Assembly: GCA_008694505.1 (NCBI GenBank)
Contig: VZDJ01000223.1
Span: 1,639,350 to 1,703,349 of the forward strand
Source of the DNA: Cyanoderma ruficeps
Taxonomy: Eukaryota; Chordata; Aves; Passeriformes; Timaliidae
DNA length: 64,000 nt
Reading direction: 5' to 3'
The notes below the pieces were generated by a model. The model ran no database searches and was not told the DNA's origin. It saw only the letters and a list, made by a program, of their open reading frames with translations. Each line of letters begins with the position of its first letter. The first letter of the stretch is position 1. The position numbers and the translations under genes were made by a program. Positions 1-12,100 of the stretch are shown piece by piece.

Positions 1-40
1 GGAATAACCAATTTTTCCCTTTGTCTTTTTTGTTGTTCAG

Positions 41-136
41 GAGTTAAAATTATTGGGGGTTATCGGGCACAAACAGCAGAAGATTATGGGATTTTCATAA
101 AGAGAATTCTACCTGGAGGGGTTGCTGCTGTAGATA
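41..136 (+). CDS. STXBP4: STXBP4 exon 1 of window: PDZ1 N-terminal strands
   Basis: The acceptor TTGTTGTTCAG ends at 40 and the donor GTAAG starts at 137. Two bases finish a codon, then 31 codons run [18 protein letters not shown]. This is the strand 2-3 region of a PDZ domain, with the usual I-x-PGG turn after strand 3. The carboxylate-binding loop (GLGF type) lies mostly in the exon before the window. The exon ends one base into a codon. Confidence 0.88.
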
Positions 137-3100
137 GTAAGTCATTTTAATTTTTTGGGCTACAAACACACTGCATATAAAAAGCTGTCCAAAGAAGTCT
201 TTATTTTACTTTGTGGGTAAAGATATTTAAAATGCTATGGTTTAGGCAGGATCCATGAAGTTTTGGTTTACTTTAAGATAGAGAAATGAAACTTGGACCC
301 TTTATGGAAAAAAATTTTACTACACTCAGGTCTTGAAAATGTTTTCAAATCTAGATATGGCTGGTGAAGACAATTGGCAGTCTTTCAGCACTGTTGAGTA
401 AGTGTTGAGATGCTGAATCACTTTTAATTTATAAGGTATAAGAGTGGGGTTTCCTGTATAGAACTAGTACTTTTAATTGGTTCTGATAATTTTTATTACT
501 ATTTTTTAATGGTGGTGTGCTGGTGGTTAAGATCAGTGTGGAAAGAAGAAATTACACTCAGTGGAATTTGCAATTATTAAGCTACAGACTTCTGTCCTAT
601 GTCTCTGCAGGAGTTTTTTTGAGATTTCATCTTGTCCTGTGCAAAATGATCATTTAAAGTAATCTGAATCGACTTCAAGATCCTAAACTTGAGATTTTCA
701 GGAGGTTAAAAAACAGAATTGGTTCTAAAAAAATCTTCTAGCTGACTTTGCTAATGTCTAAAACATTATTATATCTACACACAGTAGCTTAAAATAATGT
801 TAAGAGCAAGATTCAAATAAAAATTAGCTCCACAACTGTGAAATATAAATTCTAGTCCCAAAAATATTTATGCCGTGTCTAAATAATACAAATAGCTAAA
901 TGACTGTAATTTCCAGTGGCTATTCTGTTGTTAACAAGACTGACTTATAGTTTCTAGTCTTATCTCAATTATCTTAGGATCAGTTGCCAAGAGTCATACA
1001 GGTGTTTAATGCATCGAATCACGTAAATTGAAAGGAAAAGTCCTGGTTTCGTATCTGATTTAATACAATATGTTCACCATTTTCTTTTTGATTCATCCAT
1101 CACTGTTGGTTTCACTTAAAGGCCGTTTGCTCACTGGGGACCTAATTTTAGATGTCAATGGAGAAAACTTGGTTGGAGTAACAAACGAAAGGTATGTTTG
1201 TACTGATCCCTGAATGTTTATTAGAGCTCAGAATGTTATACATGGATTAGCTGGGACATTATCAGTGACTGATTGAAAGAGCACAACTCCCCCGAGATCC
1301 TTGGAGTTCAACTCACAAGTTATTTATCCTATAAATCTAATCCAGCAAAACTGTTGTGGAAAAGTGAAGAACTTTATATGCTTCTGTAACACCAGAATCA
1401 CCTGGTTTCTTAATGACACAGGTTACAGAATGTGTGTGAAAACAGCAGTAGAAGCTGTTAAAATATTAAGTATCTGCAGTAGAAGCTGTTAAAATATTAA
1501 CTATCTGCTGGTTCAGTACTGGTGAATGTAAATGATGGCAGCAATCGTGTAATGGCACAATGAAGGGGAAAGAAAAAGCTGCAGATGGTTTCTGTAGCTG
1601 GATCTATAGAGATCAGTGCAGCTTTCAGTGCTGGAGATGGAGATAGAAAACTGAAAGGAAAATTGTCATTTGTATTGCTGAGGGAGATCCTGAGCCAGGT
1701 ACACCTGAGTGGTAGCTTTTGTTGGGGTGGGCTGTGAACCCTGAAGGAGGCTCAGGAAGGCAGCAGGATGGCCCAGGGAGGGATGGGGGCAGAAGGGAAG
1801 GGAAGGAGAGGTCAGTCCTGGTTTACTGCTGTCAGCAGATGCGCCACAGTCTGTCTTTTGCTCTGTTTCCTGGTGCTCACTTTAAGTTTTGCTGCTGCCA
1901 AGCCCTGTTCTCTGAATCTGAGCACGAAAATTATTAACTACCTTAGCAATTTGTCCATTTTCCTGCTCTTCTAGCACTGCTCACTTCTTGCCACCACCCT
2001 GGTATATTAATTTGGCCTTTTTCTGCCCCATCTAGGGCCGTTGACATCTTGAGAACAGCCTCAGCCTCTAATCACATGTCTCTGCTCGTTGCTAGGGATG
2101 AAGAAGCAAAGTAAGAGACAAATTGTTTTAACCTCAAAACTTATAAAAATCCAGTGTGGTATCTCAGGGTGGGTTTGCACGTATTTTTATTTCAGATTAG
2201 TTTTAATTGCAGAGTTGCACCACATGTCACATTTTTCTGCATAATATTTAATACCAGTTCATTCTGAGATCACTTGCATCAATCACTTCAAGTAGCAAGC
2301 TCAGACCAACTTCAGTTTAAAGAGGAGGATTGTAATGTTATATTTACAGCTAATACCATTAAAAATTATGTGCTGTGATAGTTCTTGAAATACTTCTCAC
2401 ATTTTAAAATAATGAAAAATGAGGACTCTGTTAGAGCTACCACGAAACTATAAGGTTTAAACTGGTCTTGTGTTCTGACAAAAGGCAGATTCCGTTGTTT
2501 TTTCCCCTCAAGAAGTTTGCTTTTCAATCTCTAATGAATTTGAATAGTTTGGATAAGTAGGTTAAACCATTCATTGCAGCAGGTAGTCCAAAGTATATTG
2601 ATTTTAAGGACATTTATGTTAAATATTGCTTTAACCTTACTGTTGAAAGTTAAGCATACAAACCAATACTGGCAGAGAATCATCAGCAATGTGGCAATCC
2701 AGGTCTGTATCCCCTTTTGATTTAAATCTCGGGAGAAAACAGCTGTTATGTAACTATTTTTGATAATCATTGCAGAGTATCTGCTGTTATTTGCCTTTCC
2801 TGGGATGTTCCACTTCTACAGTAATCTCCCCATAAAGGATTTTTCTCTAAATTCCTTTAGCCTTTTGTCCGAGTTAAGCTTCCTCTTTCTGTTCCTTTAT
2901 ATTTTTTGTATTTGACAGACATCTAAATCACTCTGTAGCCTCTGATCTCTCTTTTTTTCAGACTGCCTGGATATATGTGAGGTCCACTCTTAATCTGCTT
3001 TTATCTAAAGCATACTGGCCTAGTTCCTGTAAACTCCTTGAATAATTAAAATCCGTCAGTCCTTTAACCACTCCAGGGGAGAAGTGCAGAGGCCTGGGCA

Positions 3101-6100
3101 GGATTTGCCACTCCATGCAGTCCCTCACCAGCCACCTGTGAATTCATTTCTTGTGACTTTGCATTCTGTGCTCCAATATTATTTGATTTACATTCAGCTG
3201 TGTTTATGTGTGTGCCCTGGGGCCAGCATTAGTACAATAAATGTCGTTCTTTTTAAAAAATAATGTACCCAGCATTTTGAATAACCTTCAGAAATCAAAC
3301 TGGAATTACCTGGGAATTACTCTCCTTGCAATCAGTTAATTTCTTTTCTCTCTGACTAATTCTGTACTATTAATTTGGTGATGTTTCTGGCTTACATCAC
3401 TCTAGATTATTTATATCTTTTAAATCAGTTATCACTGAGGTAATCAGAGCTCAGATTATAAACTTTTTTCTTAAATTAGGCTGGATTCAGTATCAGATTA
3501 ATCCAGTTTTTTTGTATTCTCTTCAAAGCCTGTCACACAAGACGTACATCTTTGTCAGTCTCTTACAATATGGTTGGTGCCTGCAAGGAACTTCTGCTTT
3601 TGGCTTTTAGTAGTTAATAAATATTTCTTCTATCCTCTTGTTTTTGAGGAGCCACATCTTTGTCAGTCTCTTCTGGGTTCTTGTTCAGTACAATTGAACT
3701 AAAAACATTCTTTAAAAACATGAGTATGCTATAGGTGTATAATCTGATTCCCTCTAATAGCTCCCCTGGAGCTTGGTAGTAACACTGTCTTATCTGTAGT
3801 TGATTGTATTCCAAGTTTTTAAGTTTTGCTATTCAGGGTAAAGACAGGTTAAAATAAAGCTTTTTTACCAGCAGTCCATTTCATCCATAGCCAGTTGTTT
3901 TCCCATGTTTATCATGCATTACATGATATTTTTTTGCTTTTTCTGACCATTTGACAGGGGTTTACTCTTTGAGTGGAGGTTGAGCTTCCTCCTCTGAGGA
4001 GGAGCAGCTGTTCAGTACCAGCAGTGCAGGTTTCACAGGGTCCATTCAAACTAACACCAAGTCCTGACAAAGAAAATCTCTTTATTGGCACAGGAAAGAA
4101 TTTCATGACCTGATGGATAAGTATGGCTCTCACAGTGACACCAGCTCCGCCAGAACTTCTCCAACACATCAGTTATCTGGTGAGAGATCACTTCCCAGCC
4201 TGAAACAATCTTGGGGGGACAAAAATCAGCCTTGGGTGGAGTAGAAACTTGTACTTAAAATTCCTTATTTGACCCGAGGTGTATTGGAGAAAGTGGCTGA
4301 AAGTCAGACAAAAACCACATGTACCTTAAGGAACTTGTGTGTCAGTTTTCCCAACTCTTAAAATAAATACACTGATATCTACTTTCAATTTTAATTAATG
4401 GTTTATCTGAAAAGTTTTTGGTATTTGTGGCTGAAATGTGCCACAAAATGCCAGTAAAAATTTGATCTACATCACTACAAATTCTAATCTTTCAGGAATT
4501 GCTGCCTAATTAAGATACCTTTATATGGCGTAGGGGATTAGTCAGTTTTGCATTTTGCACCAAATTTGAAAAAAATCGTCACTTGTTATGTTTTAAAAAT
4601 TATTCCTGGAGCCCTGAGTGGCTCTCAGTTCTCAACTGTGCAAACTTTATTTTGCTTGTCTGATTGCTTAGTTTGTCTGATTTGTAATATGAAAATAGTC
4701 TTACTGAAATTATTTACGTGAGCTGAAATATTGTGCTTTTTCCCAAATGTGGCTTTTATTTATTTTTCTTGCAATTTCTTTTTTTGAAGCAAAATCTATA
4801 GACAGCCTTTCTTCTGGGTCATCCTCAAGGTCACCAAGTCCTCAGATGCATCCGAAGGATAACATCACCACCAGCAGCAGCAGAAATAATTCTGTGCCAC
4901 CACCATCCCCAAAGCTTCCAAAGTAATCTTCAAAACTCTCCTGTGGGAGCTGCAGGAAATGCTGTATTTGGCATTTGGTCGAGGAAAATTTGGGTAGAGC
5001 ACTAAGTGCTAAAGTTTGGTTTTATTTTTTAACTTCTAGTCCTGTAGCTCATAATACCATCGACATTGCAGGCTTTCCATTTTAATAGGTTATTCTTCTA
5101 TTTATTTATTGTTTATGTGATAGAAGAAGATTAATCGGGTTGATTTTTTAGTGTATCCTAATGAATTAATGTCCCTGGTTTATGTGTACCCAGATATTCC
5201 CATAAGCCTTGGGATATAGAATGTATCTCTCCTCTATATAATAGAGGAGTTTTTAGCCTTGTAAAATAGAGTATCAATTCTTTTTGTAATGGTCAGAAGT
5301 GCCGAAAGTTGCTGATTTTGTTGTAAATAGTGTAATATTTGAACACTGAGACTAAATGTCCACTGTTTCTATTTGTTACTGTAATACATATTTGCAAAAC
5401 CTGTAAGATAATGGTAAGTTATTGCTTCAGTCTTTATCATCTGGTTCTGTGAAGTAATTCTACTTTTCTTTCTTTTGTATCTCCAGTGACAGTGCATTTC
5501 AGATCATCTCTGTTTGCAAAGGAACAAGCCTAGGTTTGAATATTGTAGGAGGAATTAACAGGAATGAAGGGCCTTTGGTATATATTCAAGAAGTTATCCC
5601 TGGTGGTGATTGCCATAAGGTAAAGGCCTTTTTTCACTTCCTTCCCCTTCAGACACCTGTATTTTTGCCTTAATTTAGTACTTGCTTTGGTATGCTACAT
5701 CTGCAGTCGTATTTTAAATACAAAATGTGTTGTGTGTTCCTCCTTGCCTTCTCTTTTAACAGAATTAACTCTGTGTACCAGAGTTACATGGTAATGAAAA
5801 TTTATTCGTAAGTTCATTTGAGGTAAATGAGGATCTTATTCCTCAGTTTATGTATGAGAAGGTACAAAACCAACTTCTTTAAGAGATTGGATGATGCAAA
5901 GTAAATCAGGAAGGATGGGACAGAGCTACAGATTGCACCTCTTTTTTATTTCCTTGGATTTGAAAAAATCGTGTTTCCCTAAGACTTAATTTAGATGGAT
6001 CCTTGCAGTTGGAAATCATTGTGTCGGCAAATTAGAAAAAAAAAATTCTGAAATGTACTAATAAAACGTATGAATTGGTGTTGATTACTGTTTTAATTTG

Positions 6101-9100
6101 TGACAGATGCAATATGTAAATCAGAGGGATTTGTCAGAGTAAAAATTAAATACATAATGTAATTGCCTGGTTCAGGTACACAGAACTGTTTATCCAAGTG
6201 GCTCCTCTGGCATCCTGAGTAATTATGGTTATTTGGAAGTGTAGACACCAGCCTTTGCCTCTAGCCCAGCAGGAGGGGATGAGCTCAATTCATGAGCAGT
6301 AAGTTTTGTCCCCAGGCAGTTTATAACTATTTGTTATTGAATTTTTGTAGGGCAAGTTTAATTCTAAAATGCAAGCTGGAAGATATAAATGCAATGTTTC
6401 TCAAAGACCTCTTTAAGTAGATAAATGGTAATCATTCCTCATTTATTTTCTCCCGTTTTGTCGTGACTTCTAAAACATTTTTCTCACTATGTAATTTAAA
6501 GCCCATCACACATAATCAATAGACTGAGGCTAAGACATCCATTTTCAGTAGGATCTAATATTAGCAATAATGGAGGTAATTTCCCAGTCCTGGTTATCCT
6601 GGTTTGGGAAGCTGAAGGATCTGCCACATGAGGGCACCATTGAAATGGATATCTTAGAACGTGCTGGATGAAAAGAATATAAAAGATATCTGCAGCTTTA
6701 TTCTTTAATCTAAACACTAAGTGACCAAAAAAAAAAAAATAAAAAGGTAGTAAAGTGCTGGCATAGGTTTGAAACAACGCAGCTAAAATTATGGTATGTG
6801 GGTGTTAAGTAGGTAAAATTATACTGGTCTGGAGAAGGTATTTTACTTATTTCCTATGTATCATCTTCTGTACATTTTTTTTTGTTGTTGTTGTTTTTTA
6901 CATAGAGTGATTTTGTGTTTGATTTCTTAGGAGCTGAAGAGCAGAGACTTGTTCTGTATAATTTGATGTGTGTTACATTAGACAAATGTCCTAACTAACT
7001 CTGTAACCATAGGTGAATTGTCTGAATTTCCAGTTAAATTGTTGAGGGCTCTGTTAAAATGTGAGTAAAGAAAGCTCAATCTTAGAAATCAGCCTAGCAT
7101 GTTTAAAGTCTTCTCTTAGAGTCTCTGGGACAGAAATGTGAGATGTTCTTGTGCTGGTAGAGAGTTTGCAATTAATTCAGCAGAGGCACAAATTTGACAA
7201 TATTATTTCTGTCATGGTTTATACTGGTGAATACTAATAGACCAGTCTGGTTTTCTCATTGACATGGGCAGTGAGTGTCTGAAGAGTATTGCCATGAACA
7301 TTTGCTTTTGAAATACAAATTAATCCAGCACAGAGCTGAATTAATTAGTAAAAAAGCTTCCTAAAATCAGATGGGTTGGTGCTGGAAAATCTGTTGTTTC
7401 TTTCCTTGGTTTATTTTTAACAGAAATGTTTAGCTGGGCCCAAAGTTGTTCTTTATACAATTTCTGAGGTTCATTTTCTCTGATGAGTTTTTATAATGAT
7501 TGCTTTAATGGTGTGGGATGATTGTTTAATCTGTTTATTTCTGGAAATTGTCAAGCACAGGCAGAATGCAGAACTGTTCTTGATATTTCTTGTCCTAATA
7601 GAACCAGGGGAATATGTCCAAGTGCAGTGACTATACAGTTCTTTCTGTAGTGTTAGCAATTAATATAAAGTTTGTGGGTTTGGTTTTACATTCGTTATTT
7701 TAGGATGGACGATTGAAGCCTGGGGATCAGCTTGTGTCCATCAACAAAGAGTCCATGATTGGAGTCTCCTATGAAGAGGCAAAAAGTATAATCAACAGAA
7801 CAAAGATGAGGTATCTGTCACTGTCAAACAGCCAACCCTCCAAAATTGCTCAATAGATGAGATTTATGATCAGATTAATGTGAAGTGTGTTTTCGTGTGC
7901 TTAGAGGACATGAGGGTTACTAATTTTTTTTAAGTATTCACTTGTAATATTATTTTGTAGAAAAGAGTCAAGTTCACCTTTTAGACCTGCAAAATTGTGA
8001 TACTTTAATGTTTAAATAACAAGTTATGGTATTTGTGTTTGTAATGATGGGTAACGGGACATCCTTTTAGAAAAATAATTAAATAAACCCTCACGCGCTG
8101 TTTGGAAACATGTAATTTTTGCAGTAAGTCTGATTTTATGAATAATAAAAGTATACAATATGTTGAAACTTTTAAAATTTTAGTTCTAGGTTTGAAAATT
8201 TATGGGAGATAGCTTTTATTAGGCAGAAAAACATACCCAGTCATCCAGAGAATCTGCAGCATCCTCTCAGCCTCTTAACATCTTCTGTAGCACATGGAGA
8301 GCAACAGGCTGCAGCACTTGGTCCTCTTCCCTCTCCTAATGGGAGGCTGGTTTCAACATTCCCTCCAGATGCTGTGAGTGTACTTATTACTCCTCTTAGA
8401 ACAAACTGAGTGAATGCTTGTTTTTCTCCTAATTGTAATTGAGTTTCCATTTTAGTAAGAAAATGACTGTCTATTTTCCTGCACAATATTGTCTTTGGAA
8501 TATCAAAACTTTTGGAACAGCCATGTTGTATAACAGGAGAGTAAACCACACTGATGAGAGGAATTAGTTGACTTGGGGTAAGAAAACAAATGAGCATTAA
8601 CTGTGTTCTTTGATGCCAAGTTCTCCTTTACTGTTTCTCTGAAGTTTTGGAATTAGATATAAATAGTTAAGTATTTCAGAGATAAAACACTCCCTGTTTA
8701 CCACTTATGTGTGAGTACAGTACAATCTCACACTTGCTCTGTGATGATGAGAATTTTACTTTAAAAAAGTCCTAGAAGTATGTGGGATTTTCCCCCTTCC
8801 TTTTGGCTAAGCAGCAATTGTTTTAATTCATACAGCTCACCATTAATGTAAGGAAATTAATGTTGACCATGAGGAAGAAGATTTTAAAACTAATATTTCC
8901 GTTTTTGAAAGAACATTTTCAGTTTATCATATTTTTAAAGCTAAATAAAGTATTGCCTTAGAAGGAGGAAGAACAAAATGTTCTCAAACACAAAGTCAAA
9001 ACAGGTGATTCTCAAACCTTCTTCTATTTGTACTTAAAATTCTTGCCCATTTTTCTTTCCTGTTAGGGATATAAACATTGAAGTGGGCTGCCTAGAGAGC

Positions 9101-12100
9101 CTGTGCTTAATCTGTGAAGATTTTCAAAACCCAAGGTTTTGATGGGGCCCTGATCTGATTTTTTCCAATGCTATTCCTTCTCACCACCACCCACTCCATG
9201 CCTTTCTTTTTCTCCTGGGGTTGTTTTGATCTACCCAGCCCTTTCTTCTTTCCCCAGTCTCCCTTCCTGTCCCTTTTTTCATCAATGTGTATTTCTGGTC
9301 TGGCTTGTGGTCTGCTTTAGAAATGGAATTTCATGACTTTTCATTTCCTCTCGTAGATGGAAACTGGAGTCAAGATGGGAGAGCAATGTCCAATTACTGC
9401 CCTAGACAGTGATCCTGCTGCTGTGTCTGCCACGGGTAAGTGCTGATTTCATTCCCTGCCACCCTTCTCCTTGTTCTTTCAATATCAGTCAAAGTACATA
9501 ATAGTCATAGCACATAATGAGACTCAATAGTCTTTAAAAAAAGGGAATATTGCACTGTTTTTATACTCCTAAATAAAGGACTGGGATCAACGGATTTTTA
9601 GTAGCTTCTGTCAAATATAACTTGCATTGTCTCTAATAAACAGCTGAAACCAAACAAAAATGAGTGATCACAACATTTGCTATACAGCAGTAATGATAAC
9701 AGACTCAGTAGAAACCATATAATGAAGACTTCCATATAGATCAAGATTAGGTTGCCATAGAAACTGAGCTTTCTTGATTTGATGAAATTCTGGGGATGTA
9801 TGCTGCTTGCATGGTTTTACTGCTTGAATCAGGGCAGCATATTGAAAGGACAGAAATAACATGCAGCCCTCTTAACAGCTTTTCAGTTAATAACAAATAA
9901 ATGTATCATGTATATTTGTCTTCTAGAGTCACGACATTCAAACAAGGACAAGATCCACTTTGATCACATCTCTAAGTATCTATTTTGAAAACAAAACTTA
10001 AGGAAAAACAGAGTGTGAGATTTGGTCAGAACCAAATCTGAGCAGAACAATTCCTGTGGGAAACAAATATGTTGCATTTAGAAACAGTGGAAATGCAAGA
10101 GTGACACAATAATGGGAATCCCCATTGACACACTGATAGAACTGACTCTGTTCAGTATTTCTCTGTGCAGACCTGAACTTTATTCTTCTTCTTCAGGCAG
10201 TAGCAATTAAGCATAAGCTGAGCTTTTCAACTTCGTGTCTAATGTACTGAGGAGAGGAGGAACAACCACACAGGATCTGATTCATTCCAGATGTCTCTCC
10301 ACTGATGTTATTTAAATTGTACCTGTATTTATTACAGCCCATATTAGATATTCAGATTTCAAATGAAACAGTTCCATATTGCAAATCTGACCAGTTGGTT
10401 CCTTTCCTTGAAGGGTGAGCTGACCAAATGTGGGATGTTGAAACTGGTGCAATTTTAGTATTGAATACACTTAGAGATTAATCATCCCCCAGTTTTTACG
10501 AACTGACCATGAAAAACACTACAACTAAATCAAAGAAACAAGACAGAGGCCTTATTTTTTTTAATGTATGCTGTATATAAAGCTCTTGGCTAATGTAATT
10601 CAGTACACAGGACCTTCTTTGTTTGAAGACACCCAGAAGGGGACAGTCTTTGAACACATCTAAAGAATGTAGGTAGTAGAGCAGCTCCAGTTTGTATCGC
10701 TACGTGTTATATTTCATTTTCTTCTTTTTAACAGCACATCCCTTGTCAAATCTGCCACATCTTTCATGCTGCCCCTGTTCAAGGATAAACTTTCAAAGAT
10801 AACCTTGAAAAATTAAAGCATCTCTTAGATGAGATACTCTTTTTTTTAACACTTTATGAAAAAATCAGCATAGTTTAGAGAAGTTTTTGCACAAGCTAAC
10901 ACATGAGGCTTTTTCATTCTGATCTGAAGGGAAATTGAGCCAATTCCACCAAGGTTCTAGCCCACTGTCTTCAGAATTTATTATAGCATGTGAGAGGTGT
11001 TAATGTCAGAGATTTTCAAGATATTTTGGTTTATGCTTTTGGCATGTAAAGAGTATGTAAATTACTTTTAGCTTGGAAACAGATACGCTGTGAAACTAAA
11101 AAAATTTTTAAAAAAAAGAATTCTCTGCGATTCCTTCTGTTCCTTCAGAGAGAATCTCAAACTGCAAGATCCTTTACTTGTCAAATGCTGGGTTTGGTTT
11201 CAGTACCTTTTTAGTCCATTAATGAAATGAAGAATTAAGATCTACATCATATTTATAAAGAATGAATGCAAACAACGATTTTTTTTGTTATTTGCATACA
11301 TCTAAAATGCAAAGTGATAGTTAAAAAAACCCATGCAAACTTGTGTTTCTGACTGTAAGGATAGAAGGTGCTGATGAATGGTGGCCTAATAGACTGGAGT
11401 TCTTGGAAAAGAGTTTCTTCCCAGGAAAAAATACTGAGGAGCCAGGGGAGTTCAGCCTAAGCTCCCTCCACACAGCCCACGTTTGGGATCAGGTCATTCC
11501 CTCTCTCACCCCACTGTTTTCTAGATCATTCCACGTGCTTTTGGCAACTGTCAGTTACACTCAGGGTGTGTCTTGGAGGTCTCTCTTGGAATTCACAAGT
11601 GTGTTTCCCCTTCTGCTTCCTGAGTATCTGTGTATCTCTGAGAGAAGAGAAGATGCCACAAGGAGAAGCCATATGCTTGATGGATCACTCAAAGCTATTC
11701 CTGGTTATTTTCTGTTAATTTGCTACTTGTCACTTTTTTATGCAAAAAAAAAAAAAAAAAAGTAGTGGAAGTGATTGAGACCCATAATTTTTGTGGATTA
11801 CAATTGTGTCTTTTAAAAAAGGAAGTAGTTCTGAGGATTAACACGCATTTTTGGCAGGTGGTTATTTAGCTGGTATCCACTTGATGAGCAGACCTTCAGA
11901 ACAAATTTTTTCAGAGCAGTAGTTACCACTGCATCATTACTTTATTTTTTTTTTTTATTTCTTAGTTATTGCCCCCAGCCAGAATGATGATTATGAGCCC
12001 CAAGGAAAGAACTTGAGTATTCATCTCAAAACAGAAAAGCTGGAGAGGGTAAATACTTAAAACCTTCTGAGTTCTCCTTCTTCCCCCTTCATGACGCAGG

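Noticed and set aside
3215..3270. AATAAA followed by an A-rich stretch, like the end of a processed retrocopy
   Set aside because: No recognisable coding sequence upstream and no flanking duplication; common by chance in AT-rich introns.
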